Assembly: GCA_027080315.1 (NCBI GenBank)
Contig: JALWSI010000059.1
Location: forward strand, 1-26,947
DNA: 26,947 bases
Direction: 5' to 3'
From: a bacterium
Lineage (GTDB): Bacteria; Thermosulfidibacterota; Thermosulfidibacteria; Thermosulfidibacterales; JALWSI01
The notes under the pieces are model-generated. The model saw only the letters and a program-made list of their open reading frames with translations. It ran no database searches and was not told the DNA's origin. This document shows, one piece after another, positions 1 through 7,210 of the stretch. The first letter of the stretch is position 1. Every line of letters begins with the position of its first letter. The translations under genes were made by a program, and so were the position numbers.

Positions 1-1
1 A

Positions 2-340
2 GCAAGAACCTTAGAGAAGATTCTTGAAGCCAAGGGATTCAAGGTCTCCTCTGTGTGCTGCAAGATGGGAGGGATTGAGAAGTCTGAGCTCAATTTCAAA
101 CACCTGAAAGATGGCCGCTACGAGGCCATATGCAACTCAATAGGGCAGGCTGTTATCCTCAACAAAGCGGGAACAGAGCTCAACCTGATTGTGGGACTCT
201 GTGTGGGGCATGACATCCTCTTCACAAAGTACTCTGAAGCACCGGTAACCACGGTGGTGGTGAAGGACAGGGTTCTCGCCCACAACCCCGCAGGAGCCTT
301 ATACTCCAACTACTATGCAAGAAACGTCTTTGGAGGGTAG
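2..340 (+). CDS. DUF1847-type putative metal-binding protein, C-terminal part
   Basis: The frame is open from base 2, so the gene begins before the window; the GTG at 53 is only an internal codon. The visible 112 residues include a Cys pair (VCCKMGG) and the stretch [10 protein letters not shown], which resemble the small DUF1847 family of cysteine-rich, presumed metal-binding proteins of anaerobes. The molecular function of that family is not established. Translation ends at TAG 338-340 with NVFGG. The family assignment is from memory of its motifs; the coding call is firm because the frame is open and has the same codon style as other genes here. Confidence 0.7.
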   Translation, partial: ARTLEKILEAKGFKVSSVCCKMGGIEKSELNFKHLKDGRYEAICNSIGQAVILNKAGTELNLIVGLCVGHDILFTKYSEAPVTTVVVKDRVLAHNPAGALYSNYYARNVFGG

Positions 341-521
341 CCAGGCCAAAGGCTAAAATATGATCCTTCTCTTTTTAATCAAACCTGTGGTCACCGCCCA
401 CTTTCCCGATACAACCTCTTGACAAATCCCTAATAAGCTGGTTGAACTCTCCCAAATGGTCAAAGCGGGGGAATTGCGGCTATCAAAAGCAGAATCTCAA
501 ATTACTATATATTGATGTGCC

Positions 522-2132
522 ATGAAAGTCTCTCATGATAGGAGAACCAGAAGCGTAAGAGACGATCTATTTGAGCATTGGATAGCTCTAATATGCTTAA
601 TAATAATATCTTATAGTGCACTACTAATCGCCATCATCTACCGATCTGAGATGTCTAATGCCTACTCTATAATCAAGCATAGGAATCAAGCGGTTAACTT
701 CTTTATAGAAGGATACTTTTCAAAGATAAGAAACGAGGTCCTTCTGTTATCAAACATACAAGAGGTGATAGAAGCACCATATTTAGGACCAAAAGCACGG
801 AAGAAAACACTGAAACTTTATAGGACTATTGAGGAGATTGATCCAGATATAAACTATGTATATTCAGGATACAAAAATGGCCTTTTACTAATAAACAACT
901 ACACTCCACCTAAGGGCTTTGATCCCACTGTACGTCCTTGGTACAAAGCAGCGTTAAGAACAGCACCAAATGCATCAAACGGCATCCCTTACCGAGAGAT
1001 AAAGACCAAAGAGTGGTTAGTTTCTATAAGCAGGGTGCTTATAGATAAGCATGGTAAAATCAAGGGGGTCGTATCAATAGATACATCTATAAACACAGTA
1101 GCAAACCTACTAAAGCAGCACATTGAGAGGTACAAAAGTCTCTATAGTTTTGTGATAAAGCCCAATGGTATAATTCTGATTCACCACGATAAGTCTCTTC
1201 TCAATAAAAGGTTATCAGATATCACAAATTCTTCCATAGATCTGACTAAGAGTTCAGGCTTATTCAGCTATACAAGCAACGGTTCAAAAAAGCTTGGTTG
1301 TTATAGTACAATTAAGAAACTCGGCTGGATCATTGTCACTATAGTGGATAAGGAAGAAGTATTAACTCCTATGATTAGCAAGATATTATTATCAATGTTA
1401 ATAGTTATAATCATTGCCATAGCCACTTCATGGTTCTTCAGTTCCTCTTTAAGCAAGAAGATCATAGTGCCACTAACAGAGCTGAGAAAAAGGGTAAGCA
1501 CCATCACCACAAGCGAAGGAGATATAAGTCCTAACTACAACTATCCCAACAACGAGATAGGAGAGATAGCATCAGATATTGAGCAATTAACCGAAAGAGA
1601 GCTGTATCTAAAAAACATTGAGCTTAAGAAGATGAACAGGCAGCTTGAGCTTCTATCTACCACAGACCATCTAACCAAACTTATGAACCGACACAAGATG
1701 ACCGACGAATTGAAGAAGGAGTGGAACCGGGCAAAGAGGTACAAAACCACCTTCTCTCTCATTCTGTTTGACATAGACCACTTCAAGAAGATCAATGACA
1801 CCTACGGGCATCAGGCTGGAGATCTTGTGCTGGCAGAGATGGCCTCGTTGGTTAAGAACACCCTCCGTACAACAGACATCATAAGCAGGTGGGGAGGGGA
1901 AGAGTTTTTGGTGCTATGCCCTGGCACAAACCTGCAAAGTGCTGCCTCCTTAGCCCAAAGACTAAAGACATCTATTGAACAACACAGATTCTCCATAGAC
2001 AGCAGGGTAACAATAAGCTTAGGGGTGTATGAGTTCACCAACCAGGAAGAGGATATAGAGGAGATGCTCAGCAAGGCCGACCAGAAGCTGTACGAGGCGA
2101 AAAGGTTGGGAAGAAACTGTGTAGTGTGCTGA
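522..2132 (+). CDS. membrane-bound diguanylate cyclase (dCache sensor, HAMP-like linker, GGDEF)
   Basis: A sensor enzyme predicted to make cyclic di-GMP from two GTP. Residues about 20-42 form the first membrane segment. Residues about 55-280 form a periplasmic dCache-like domain with the typical RPWYKAA motif, and the second membrane segment is 284-310. A HAMP-like linker and a short coiled coil lead into the GGDEF domain (about 375-536). The active-site loop reads GGEEF at residues 458-462, a variant seen in active enzymes. An RxxD inhibitory site (R449-D452) lies five residues upstream, so product feedback inhibition is expected. Bases 522-1600 are clearly richer in A/T and ATA codons than the GGDEF part and the neighbours, which suggests a mosaic or acquired sensor. 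It is convergent with hisA, with only 3 bp between the stops. Confidence 0.92.
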   Translation: MKVSHDRRTRSVRDDLFEHWIALICLIIISYSALLIAIIYRSEMSNAYSIIKHRNQAVNFFIEGYFSKIRNEVLLLSNIQEVIEAPYLGPKARKKTLKLYRTIEEIDPDINYVYSGYKNGLLLINNYTPPKGFDPTVRPWYKAALRTAPNASNGIPYREIKTKEWLVSISRVLIDKHGKIKGVVSIDTSINTVANLLKQHIERYKSLYSFVIKPNGIILIHHDKSLLNKRLSDITNSSIDLTKSSGLFSYTSNGSKKLGCYSTIKKLGWIIVTIVDKEEVLTPMISKILLSMLIVIIIAIATSWFFSSSLSKKIIVPLTELRKRVSTITTSEGDISPNYNYPNNEIGEIASDIEQLTERELYLKNIELKKMNRQLELLSTTDHLTKLMNRHKMTDELKKEWNRAKRYKTTFSLILFDIDHFKKINDTYGHQAGDLVLAEMASLVKNTLRTTDIISRWGGEEFLVLCPGTNLQSAASLAQRLKTSIEQHRFSIDSRVTISLGVYEFTNQEEDIEEMLSKADQKLYEAKRLGRNCVVC

Positions 2133-2135
2133 GTC

Positions 2136-2864
2136 TCACTTTAAGACAGCTATGGCCTCCTCTAAGGTGAACCTCTTCTCGTACAGGGCCTTGCCCACAA
2201 TCACCCCCATTATCCCCTCTTTCTCAACCTCTTTAAGCCTTTTTAAGTCTTCCAAAGAGGAGACGCCACCTGAGGCGATCACAGGAAGAGAGGTTGACCT
2301 TGCCAGGGCAACTGTCTCTTCAATGTTGGGTCCTGTAAGGGCACCATCCCGGGATATGTCTGTGTAGATTATGCCACACACCCCAATCTCTTCGCAGAAG
2401 CCAGCAAGCTCAGTGGCCTTTAAAGTGCTCTTCTCAACCCACCCATGGGTGGCTACCATGCCCCCTTTTGCGTCTATTCCAGCAATCACCTGGTCAGGAA
2501 AGGCTTTGGCGATTCTCTTCGCCTCCTCAGGATCCTTCACCAGCACGGTGCCCAAGATCACCCACCTAACCCCAAGTTCAATGAGTTCCCTGGCGTCCTC
2601 AAGGGAGCGAATCCCCCCTCCAACCTCAATGGGAACAGGCACCAAAGAGGTTATCTCTCCAATAATCCTTCTGTTGGGACTGCCATCTTTGCCGGCAAAG
2701 GCCCCATCAAGGTCCACCACGTGTATCCTCTCTGCTCCCCTTTTGACGAGATTCAGAGCCGCATCCTTGGGATCTTCAAAATAGACGGTCTTCTCCTCTG
2801 CCTTTCCCTGATACAATCTCACGCAGTTTCCATCCTTAAGATCTATTGCAGGAATAAGGATCAT
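2136..2864 (-). CDS. hisA: HisA, ProFAR isomerase (histidine biosynthesis)
   Basis: Phosphoribosylformimino-5-aminoimidazole carboxamide ribotide isomerase, the fourth step of histidine synthesis and a cytosolic (beta/alpha)8 barrel. The chosen ATG at 2864 gives 242 residues beginning MILIPAIDLKDG, the canonical N-terminus; a GGAGG sits just upstream. A longer open frame (to 2945) runs into the upstream TPR gene and is not needed. The expected catalytic aspartates are D8 and D131 (GIDAKGG). Phosphate-binding loops are seen as VGGGIRS (81-87) and ASGGVSS (197-203). It is the last gene of cmk-TPR-hisA, 10 nt after the TPR stop. No other his gene is in the window, so histidine genes appear dispersed. 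Confidence 0.97.
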   Translation of the reverse strand: MILIPAIDLKDGNCVRLYQGKAEEKTVYFEDPKDAALNLVKRGAERIHVVDLDGAFAGKDGSPNRRIIGEITSLVPVPIEVGGGIRSLEDARELIELGVRWVILGTVLVKDPEEAKRIAKAFPDQVIAGIDAKGGMVATHGWVEKSTLKATELAGFCEEIGVCGIIYTDISRDGALTGPNIEETVALARSTSLPVIASGGVSSLEDLKRLKEVEKEGIMGVIVGKALYEKRFTLEEAIAVLK

Positions 2865-2874
2865 GACACCTCCC

Positions 2875-3651
2875 TCACAGGTTCTCTGGAGACCACTGGG
2901 CATGAACCGTGTTGTACGCCACCTTTGAGTCCTTATCTGTGGCAAGGTAAAGGGTCTTACCGTTCATAAGCACCGCCAGCTGCCCTGTCCCCTCTCCAAG
3001 GTCTATCTCTGCGGCCCTTCCCTCACCCATGGGAAGAATAACCAGAGTGCCCTTACCTTCAACCCAAAGGGTACCACCGATCTCTTCAACCCGTTTTCTC
3101 TCTGTCCCCCAGAAAGCCACAAAGATCTCTGGATCAAGCTTCACCAGCCCCTCCATCTCCAACCTCAGGGGCTTAGGCAGCTCGCACACAGGCAGATTTT
3201 CTGCGGTCTTTGGAGCGCTCTCCACCTCTATTTTGGGAGCTGGCTCCACCTCCTTAGGAATCTCTTTTGCCAGGTCCTCAAATCCCCCTTTCTCAAAACA
3301 CTCCCTGGCCTTCTCAAGATCCCCCTTGCTTCTGTAAGAAAGACCAAGGGTGAGAAGCGCCTTGGGAGAGTCGGGCTTCTTCTCAAGGGCCCTTTCAAGG
3401 GCCTCTATGGCAGCATCAAACTTGTTCTGGTTAAAAAGGGCGGTGCCATAGTTGTACAGCACCGAGAAGGGAGGATCCTCTCCCTTGGCAAAGGGCTCAT
3501 AGAGGCGCTCAGCCTCAGAGTACTCCCCCACCTTCAGGGCAATGAAACCCAAGGTGCGCTGTCTCTCTCTCTCGTCTTCAATCTCCTGTGCAAGCCTCTT
3601 TGCCTCTTCAAAGTCCCCTCTTTTTATGGCCGCCTTTATCTCCTCAGTCAT
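2875..3651 (-). CDS. TPR-repeat protein with uncharacterised C-terminal domain
   Basis: 258 residues. Residues 1-130 form about three helical TPR-type repeats (for example FSVLYNYGTALFNQNKFDAA and SPKALLTLGLSYRSKGDLEKA). A proline/glutamate-rich linker (about 135-165) follows, then a roughly 95-residue C-terminal domain of predicted beta character (GGTLWVEGKGTLVIL) that I do not recognise. There is no signal peptide or membrane segment, so a cytosolic scaffold is likely. The ATG at 3651 has a strong GAGGGAGGT ribosome site right before it. It lies between cmk (21 nt upstream) and hisA (10 nt downstream), presumably in one transcript. The partner proteins cannot be inferred from sequence alone. 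Confidence 0.85.
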   Translation of the reverse strand: MTEEIKAAIKRGDFEEAKRLAQEIEDERERQRTLGFIALKVGEYSEAERLYEPFAKGEDPPFSVLYNYGTALFNQNKFDAAIEALERALEKKPDSPKALLTLGLSYRSKGDLEKARECFEKGGFEDLAKEIPKEVEPAPKIEVESAPKTAENLPVCELPKPLRLEMEGLVKLDPEIFVAFWGTERKRVEEIGGTLWVEGKGTLVILPMGEGRAAEIDLGEGTGQLAVLMNGKTLYLATDKDSKVAYNTVHAQWSPENL

Positions 3652-3672
3652 ACCTCCCTCCTGCTGCTTCTC

Positions 3673-4341
3673 TCAAGATTGAATGCGCTCTCTCGCCCAC
3701 CCCACTATGCGTTCAACCACCTGGGGTATGCTAAGCCCCGTAGTATCAAGCTCTACAGCATCATGGGCTTTCTTTAAGGGTGCGGTCTTTCTATTGCTGT
3801 CCTGAAGGTCCCTTTGGCAAATCATATCCCCTATCTCCTCAAGAGAAGGCAGAGGAGAAACTCCCCTCTCTTTCAACTCCACCCACCTTCTCCTGGCCCT
3901 CTCTTCAACAGAAGCCACAAGGAAGACCTTAAGGGCAGCATCAGGAAAGACCACCGTGCCCATATCCCTCCCCTCTGCCACAAGGCCCCCTTTAAGGGCA
4001 AAATCCCTCTGAAGGGCCAGCAGAGACTCTCTGATCTTGGAATGGGCGCTCACCACCGAAGCTCCCTGACCCATCTCCTCGGTTCTTATCTTAGAGGTTA
4101 CATCTTCGCCGTTCACAAACACCCTATCTCCTTCAAACCCTATCTCCATCTCCCTGCAGAGCCTGGCGAGACCCTCTTCGTCACCCCAGGAAACACCTTT
4201 TCTCTGGGCAAGCCAAGCCAAAGAGCGATAGATGGCACCTGTGTCTAAGTAGATAAACCCAAGTCTTTTAGCCACCAGTCTGGCAACGGTACTCTTGCCA
4301 GAGCCTGCAGGGCCATCTATGGCAACCACCCTCTTCTTCAT
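3673..4341 (-). CDS. cmk: cytidylate kinase
   Basis: Phosphorylates CMP and dCMP with ATP in pyrimidine salvage and nucleic-acid turnover; cytosolic. The P-loop is GPAGSGKST at residues 10-18, followed by YLDTGAIYR (substrate region) and AEGRDMGTVVFPDA, the signature of bacterial Cmk. The C-terminal half carries the R-rich lid (ERARRRWVELKERG) and QRDLQDSNRKTAPLKKA. At 222 residues the length is normal. I chose ATG 4341 rather than the ATG at 4362 because AGAGGTGG lies four bases upstream of it, whereas the longer start has no ribosome site and adds seven residues not seen in the family. First gene of the cmk-TPR-hisA operon. Confidence 0.95.
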   Translation of the reverse strand: MKKRVVAIDGPAGSGKSTVARLVAKRLGFIYLDTGAIYRSLAWLAQRKGVSWGDEEGLARLCREMEIGFEGDRVFVNGEDVTSKIRTEEMGQGASVVSAHSKIRESLLALQRDFALKGGLVAEGRDMGTVVFPDAALKVFLVASVEERARRRWVELKERGVSPLPSLEEIGDMICQRDLQDSNRKTAPLKKAHDAVELDTTGLSIPQVVERIVGWARERIQS

Positions 4342-4377
4342 AATCCACCTCTTCTTCCCCATCAGCGGTTTCCGGGA

Positions 4378-4413
4378 TTGCCAACGGACATCCCCTACTT
4401 ATATATAAGGGGA
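4378..4413 (+). promoter_or_regulatory. divergent promoter region with AT-rich palindrome
   Basis: Plus strand: TTGCCA at 4378-4383, then TATATA at 4402-4407 (18-bp spacing), a plausible sigma70 promoter with a very short leader for the TPR gene. Minus strand: TTGCCT at 4424-4419 and TATAAG at 4403-4398 (15-bp spacing), facing cmk. Both -10 regions lie in a 12-bp perfect palindrome, CTTATATATAAG (4398-4409), flanked by TCCCCT and AGGGGA. The two directions may therefore compete for RNA polymerase. No experimental support. Confidence 0.5.
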
Positions 4414-4429
4414 AAAGGAGGCAATGATA

Positions 4430-5482
4430 ATGGGTCTCATGGAGAGGGATATAGAGAGATACCTGGTAAGGGGTTCCATAAAGGGGCTTGAGAGCTACTT
4501 AGAGGTGAAGGGTGGCTCTGGTCCGTCGGCAGAAAGGGCAAAGGTCTTTCACCACCTAAGCAAGCTCCTCTTCTACCAGGGCAGGGAAGAAGAGGCGCTG
4601 GCTGCCTGTGAGGCTGGGCTTGAGCACAACCCTTTAAGCTATCCCTTACTCTACACAAAGCTCTACCACCTTCTTGAACGCAGCAGATTGAGCGAGGAGA
4701 GACGAAGGTGGATCCAGCTTGCCTCCCAGCCAGGGAAGAGAGAGGTTGCCTACTTCGCCATTGGGGTGATCTCTTTGCGAGAGGATAAAGAGATCAACGC
4801 CTACAGAGCCTTTATGAAGGCCTACAACGAGGGGAAAAGGGCAGGATCTCTCTGGGGCTTTGCAAGGGTGCTCTCAGACAGCGGCGACACCAAAGAGGCC
4901 ATAAAGGTCCTCGAAAGGGCAGTAAGCAAGGCCTATGAGTTTCCAAGGGTTCTCCTTGAACTGGCCCAGCTTGAGCTAAAAGAGGGTTCCCCCAAAAAGG
5001 CCCTGAGGCTATTGAGAAGGTACGTCTCTTTGGAGCCCGTTGACAAAGAGGGAAGAGATCAACTGGCCCACATTCTCATACACGTTGTTAGAGGCAGGGG
5101 ACCGGTGAAGCTATTTAGACAAAGAGAGGCCCTTAAACACCTGCTGGTGATAGCCAACACCATGCAGGTCTCGGTGGAATACCTCTGGATATACCACCTG
5201 CTTGCCAACATGTACCAGCAGAGGGGAGAGCTGGGCCTTGCAAGCAGATGGGAGCTGATTGCCCAAAAGACCTTTTTGGAGACCATCTACACCCTTTACC
5301 AGGGGGTGGTGAACAGTGTTCAAGATCCCATGCACGAGATGGCAGACATGCTTAAGAGCTTTAAGAGCACCCTTGAAGAGAAAGAGATTATCACTCCCGA
5401 GGAGTTTATGCGAAACTACCAGGCCGTAAAAGAGACCAGAATGCTGGAGGAGATGCTGAACGACGGCGAAGAAGACGAATAA
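4430..5482 (+). CDS. TPR-repeat protein, cytosolic
   Basis: 350 residues of mostly alpha-helical TPR-like repeats with no signal peptide or membrane segment. Recognisable repeats include KVFHHLSKLLFYQGREEEAL near residue 40, SLWGFARVLSDSGDTKEAI near 140 and LLELAQLELKEGSPKKALRL near 180. The last 60 residues are charged and end in a very acidic tail (NDGEEDE). AAGGAGG at 4415-4421 is 8 nt from ATG 4430 but only 2 nt from ATG 4424, so 4430 is preferred, at a cost of two residues. It is transcribed alone, divergently from cmk. TPR proteins are scaffolds; no specific partner can be deduced, although three TPR proteins occur in this window. Confidence 0.85.
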   Translation: MGLMERDIERYLVRGSIKGLESYLEVKGGSGPSAERAKVFHHLSKLLFYQGREEEALAACEAGLEHNPLSYPLLYTKLYHLLERSRLSEERRRWIQLASQPGKREVAYFAIGVISLREDKEINAYRAFMKAYNEGKRAGSLWGFARVLSDSGDTKEAIKVLERAVSKAYEFPRVLLELAQLELKEGSPKKALRLLRRYVSLEPVDKEGRDQLAHILIHVVRGRGPVKLFRQREALKHLLVIANTMQVSVEYLWIYHLLANMYQQRGELGLASRWELIAQKTFLETIYTLYQGVVNSVQDPMHEMADMLKSFKSTLEEKEIITPEEFMRNYQAVKETRMLEEMLNDGEEDE

Positions 5483-5527
5483 GATCACAATCTTACGTCT
5501 TCATAGAAAAGTTTCTAAATAGACCCA

Positions 5528-5557
5528 TTGACAAGAATTGGAGTAGAGGATTATAGA
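5528..5557 (+). promoter_or_regulatory. sigma70-type promoter of the tRNA pair
   Basis: A perfect -35 TTGACA (5528-5533) is followed by TATAGA at 5552-5557 with 18-bp spacing. Initiation would fall near 5564, about 20 nt before the mature 5' end of tRNA-Ala, as expected for a stable-RNA operon. Confidence 0.7.
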
Positions 5558-5583
5558 AGCCTCGCTCTCCGGCGGAAAGTAAA

Positions 5584-5659
5584 GGGCGGTTAGCTCAGGT
5601 GGGAGAGCACTACCTTCGCACGGTAGGGGTCGCCAGTTCGAATCTGGCACCGTCCACCA
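5584..5659 (+). tRNA. tRNA-Ala, anticodon CGC
   Basis: A 76-nt cloverleaf. The acceptor GGGCGGT pairs with ACCGTCC and includes the G3-U70 wobble that identifies alanine tRNAs. The D arm is GCTC/GAGC, the anticodon stem CTACC/GGTAG with loop TTCGCAC (anticodon CGC, reads GCG), and the T arm GCCAG/CTGGC with loop TTCGAAT. The discriminator base is A and CCA is encoded. First of two tandem tRNAs, 5 nt before tRNA-Val. Confidence 0.97.
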
Positions 5660-5664
5660 TATAA

Positions 5665-5740
5665 GGGCGATTAGCTCAGATGGGAGAGCGCTCCCCTCAC
5701 ACGGGAGAGGTCACAGGTTCAAATCCTGTATCGCCCACCA
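5665..5740 (+). tRNA. tRNA-Val, anticodon CAC
   Basis: A 76-nt cloverleaf. The acceptor GGGCGAT pairs perfectly with ATCGCCC, with discriminator A and encoded CCA. The anticodon stem is CTCCC/GGGAG with loop CTCACAC, giving anticodon CAC (reads GUG). The T arm is ACAGG/CCTGT with loop TTCAAAT. It probably shares the promoter at 5528 with tRNA-Ala. No terminator is seen before the next small gene, 27 nt away. Confidence 0.97.
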
Positions 5741-5767
5741 TCACCAACAAACCATCAAGGTCAAAGA

Positions 5768-5953
5768 ATGGAAGACAAGAAAGAGAAGGCTTGCACCGTT
5801 GAGAAGACCGCAGATGGAGGACTCTTTGTCATCTGTCCTGAATGCAAAGGAGAGAATCTCTTCTCGCCCCAGCGGGTGAGCCTCGCTAAGAAGAGACCAT
5901 TAAGGTGCTGGAAGTGCGGAGCGGTGCTGCCTGTTGATCCCACCAATCCTTAA
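5768..5953 (+). CDS. small zinc-ribbon protein
   Basis: 61 residues. Two CxxC knuckles (C23-C26 in ICPECKG and C47-C50 in CWKCG) are spaced as in a zinc ribbon, so one structural zinc is expected. The rest is basic and hydrophilic, without a membrane segment. The family is not recognised; such proteins often bind nucleic acid or act as adaptors, but nothing here shows which. The ribosome site is weak (AAGGTCAAAGA before ATG 5768). It follows the tRNAs by 27 nt and may be expressed by read-through from them. Codon style matches the neighbours, which supports a real gene despite its size. Confidence 0.75.
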   Translation: MEDKKEKACTVEKTADGGLFVICPECKGENLFSPQRVSLAKKRPLRCWKCGAVLPVDPTNP

Positions 5954-6097
5954 TTTAGCCAAATTCCCCACTTGCACCCCATTCTGATCTCCGCTATAGG
6001 TTGGGCAAGAGTGGGGGTGACGGTTGCGGTAAAAGGCATCCCAAAAGGAAATTGGAAATTTAAGTGAATTAACTTAGAGAAAGGGAGGAATTCTGGT

Positions 6098-6373
6098 ATG
6101 ACCAAAGCTGAGCTTATTGAGCTGGTGGCTAAAGAGGGGAATCTCACCAAGGCCCAGGCCAGCAAGGCCGTTGACGCCGTTTTTGGAGGGATATCCAGCG
6201 CTTTGGCAAAGGGTGAGAAGGTCACTATCGTGGGATTTGGAACCTTCTCTGTCTCCCATAGGGAGGAGAGAAAGGGTAGAAATCCCCAGACCAAAGAGGA
6301 GATCACCATCCCCGCATGCAAGGTTCCCAAGTTCAAGGCAGGAAAGAAACTGAAAGAGGTAGTGAACAACTAA
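6098..6373 (+). CDS. hup: HU/IHF-family nucleoid DNA-binding protein
   Basis: 91 residues, a full-length HU-type dimeric DNA-bending protein. The N-terminal helices (MTKAELIELVAKEGNLTKAQ) are followed by the family signature GFGTFSVSHREERKGRNPQT (residues 48-67), which includes the beta-arm that intercalates in the minor groove. It ends KFKAGKKLKEVVNN as HU and IHF do. The basic arm lacks features that would clearly separate HU from IHF-alpha or IHF-beta, but a single gene of this form is most often HU. GGGAGG lies 10 nt before the ATG. It is monocistronic by position, with a strong hairpin 27 nt after the stop. Confidence 0.95.
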   Translation: MTKAELIELVAKEGNLTKAQASKAVDAVFGGISSALAKGEKVTIVGFGTFSVSHREERKGRNPQTKEEITIPACKVPKFKAGKKLKEVVNN

Positions 6374-6400
6374 GTCAAGAGTGAAATCCTTTTTAGTACG

Positions 6401-6425
6401 CACAGGGACGCATAGCGTCCCTGTG
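6401..6425 (+). terminator. 11-bp hairpin after the HU gene (no U-tract)
   Basis: CACAGGGACGC (6401-6411) and GCGTCCCTGTG (6415-6425) are perfect inverted repeats around a 3-nt ATA loop. This is very stable, and its position 27 nt past the HU stop suggests a terminator or 3'-end protector. Neither strand has a run of T after the stem, so it is not a textbook intrinsic terminator. Confidence 0.55.
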
Positions 6426-6491
6426 TAGCTTAATGCCCTCTAATCGGCATCAGCCAAAAGACCCTTTTTCTATGAACCAATCCCTCCTCCC

Positions 6492-6520
6492 TTGTAAATA
6501 GAGAAGCGGTGGTCTATCTT
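6492..6520 (+). promoter_or_regulatory. possible promoter of the ybbR-glmM operon
   Basis: TTGTAA (6492-6497), 17-bp spacer, TATCTT (6515-6520); each hexamer matches consensus at four of six positions. It lies after the HU hairpin and about 40 bp before the ybbR start, in the only gap of the region large enough for a promoter. Confidence 0.35.
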
Positions 6521-6559
6521 CCTTCCTCAAGGCTATGAAGAAGGGAGGACTACCCTTGG

Positions 6560-7207
6560 ATGCTTAAAGGTCTCTTTAGTGAGAATATCCCCGAAAAGAT
6601 AGTTGCCATCCTTCTCGCCTTGGGACTATGGGCATACGTAACCGGTCAAGAGAAAATAGAGATGGGCTTTGTGGTGCCCTTAGAGACCACAAAACTACCA
6701 GCCAACCTTGAGATCACCTCTCCCCTTCCCCGCAGTGTGACCCTGAGGCTCAAAGGAGCTCCAGGAAGACTAAATTCACTCAAACCCTCAGACGTGAGAG
6801 TGCTACTAAACTTAAAAGACCTGACCCCCGGGATACACGAAAAGCCTATAACATCCAAAGAGGTAGTTCTACCTGAAGGAATAACACTGGTAAGGGTGAC
6901 CCCCCCCTCCATTGAGATCGCCTGCGACACCTTGGTTGAAAGGGAGGTGCCCGTGGTGGTGAAGTGGAGAATACCTCCTCCCAGAGGCCTGAAGATAAGG
7001 GTTGTGCCACCCAAGGTGAAGGTGAAAGGGGTGAAAGGGCTGATGGAGAAGGTGAAGGCTGTGGCCACCTATCCCATAGAGTTGCCCAAAGGACCCTTTG
7101 ACAAAAGAGAGATAGCGGCTCCCCTTGAGCTACCCATACCTGGAGCAACGGGAATACACCTGCTAAACACCAAGGTTAAGGTTATTGTAGAGAAAAAGAG
7201 AAGGTGA
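6560..7207 (+). CDS. ybbR: YbbR-domain protein (CdaR-like), membrane anchored
   Basis: 215 residues. One N-terminal membrane anchor (about 12-29, IVAILLALGLWAYV) is followed by YbbR-type beta domains outside the membrane. Typical phrases are PLETTKLPANLEI (39-51), PRSVTLRLKGAPG (57-69) and PPSIEIACD (114-122). In many bacteria YbbR/CdaR proteins partner the diadenylate cyclase CdaA, in the order cdaA-ybbR-glmM. Here glmM follows 3 nt after the stop, but no cdaA precedes, so the usual partner is missing locally. The start is not well placed: GGGAGG is about 13 nt upstream and lies within a 10-codon frame (6535-6567) that overlaps the ATG. Family call is firm; its role here is inferred. Confidence 0.88.
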   Translation: MLKGLFSENIPEKIVAILLALGLWAYVTGQEKIEMGFVVPLETTKLPANLEITSPLPRSVTLRLKGAPGRLNSLKPSDVRVLLNLKDLTPGIHEKPITSKEVVLPEGITLVRVTPPSIEIACDTLVEREVPVVVKWRIPPPRGLKIRVVPPKVKVKGVKGLMEKVKAVATYPIELPKGPFDKREIAAPLELPIPGATGIHLLNTKVKVIVEKKRR

Positions 7208-7210
7208 AAC

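Noticed and set aside
338-355. Small TAGCC/GGCTA hairpin at the stop of the DUF1847-type gene
   Set aside because: Only five base pairs with an eight-base loop and no adjacent T-run; too weak to call a terminator.
419-424. Perfect TTGACA between the first two genes
   Set aside because: No acceptable -10 lies 16-18 bp downstream on the plus strand, so a promoter for the GGDEF gene is not supported here.
2371-2784. Long open frames antisense to hisA (also 2445-2969)
   Set aside because: They are shadows of strongly conserved hisA and TPR coding sequence and have no family features or ribosome sites.
5972-6000. TTGCAC-N17-TATAGG as promoter of the HU gene
   Set aside because: The -35 matches consensus at only three positions; kept only as part of the hairpin observation.
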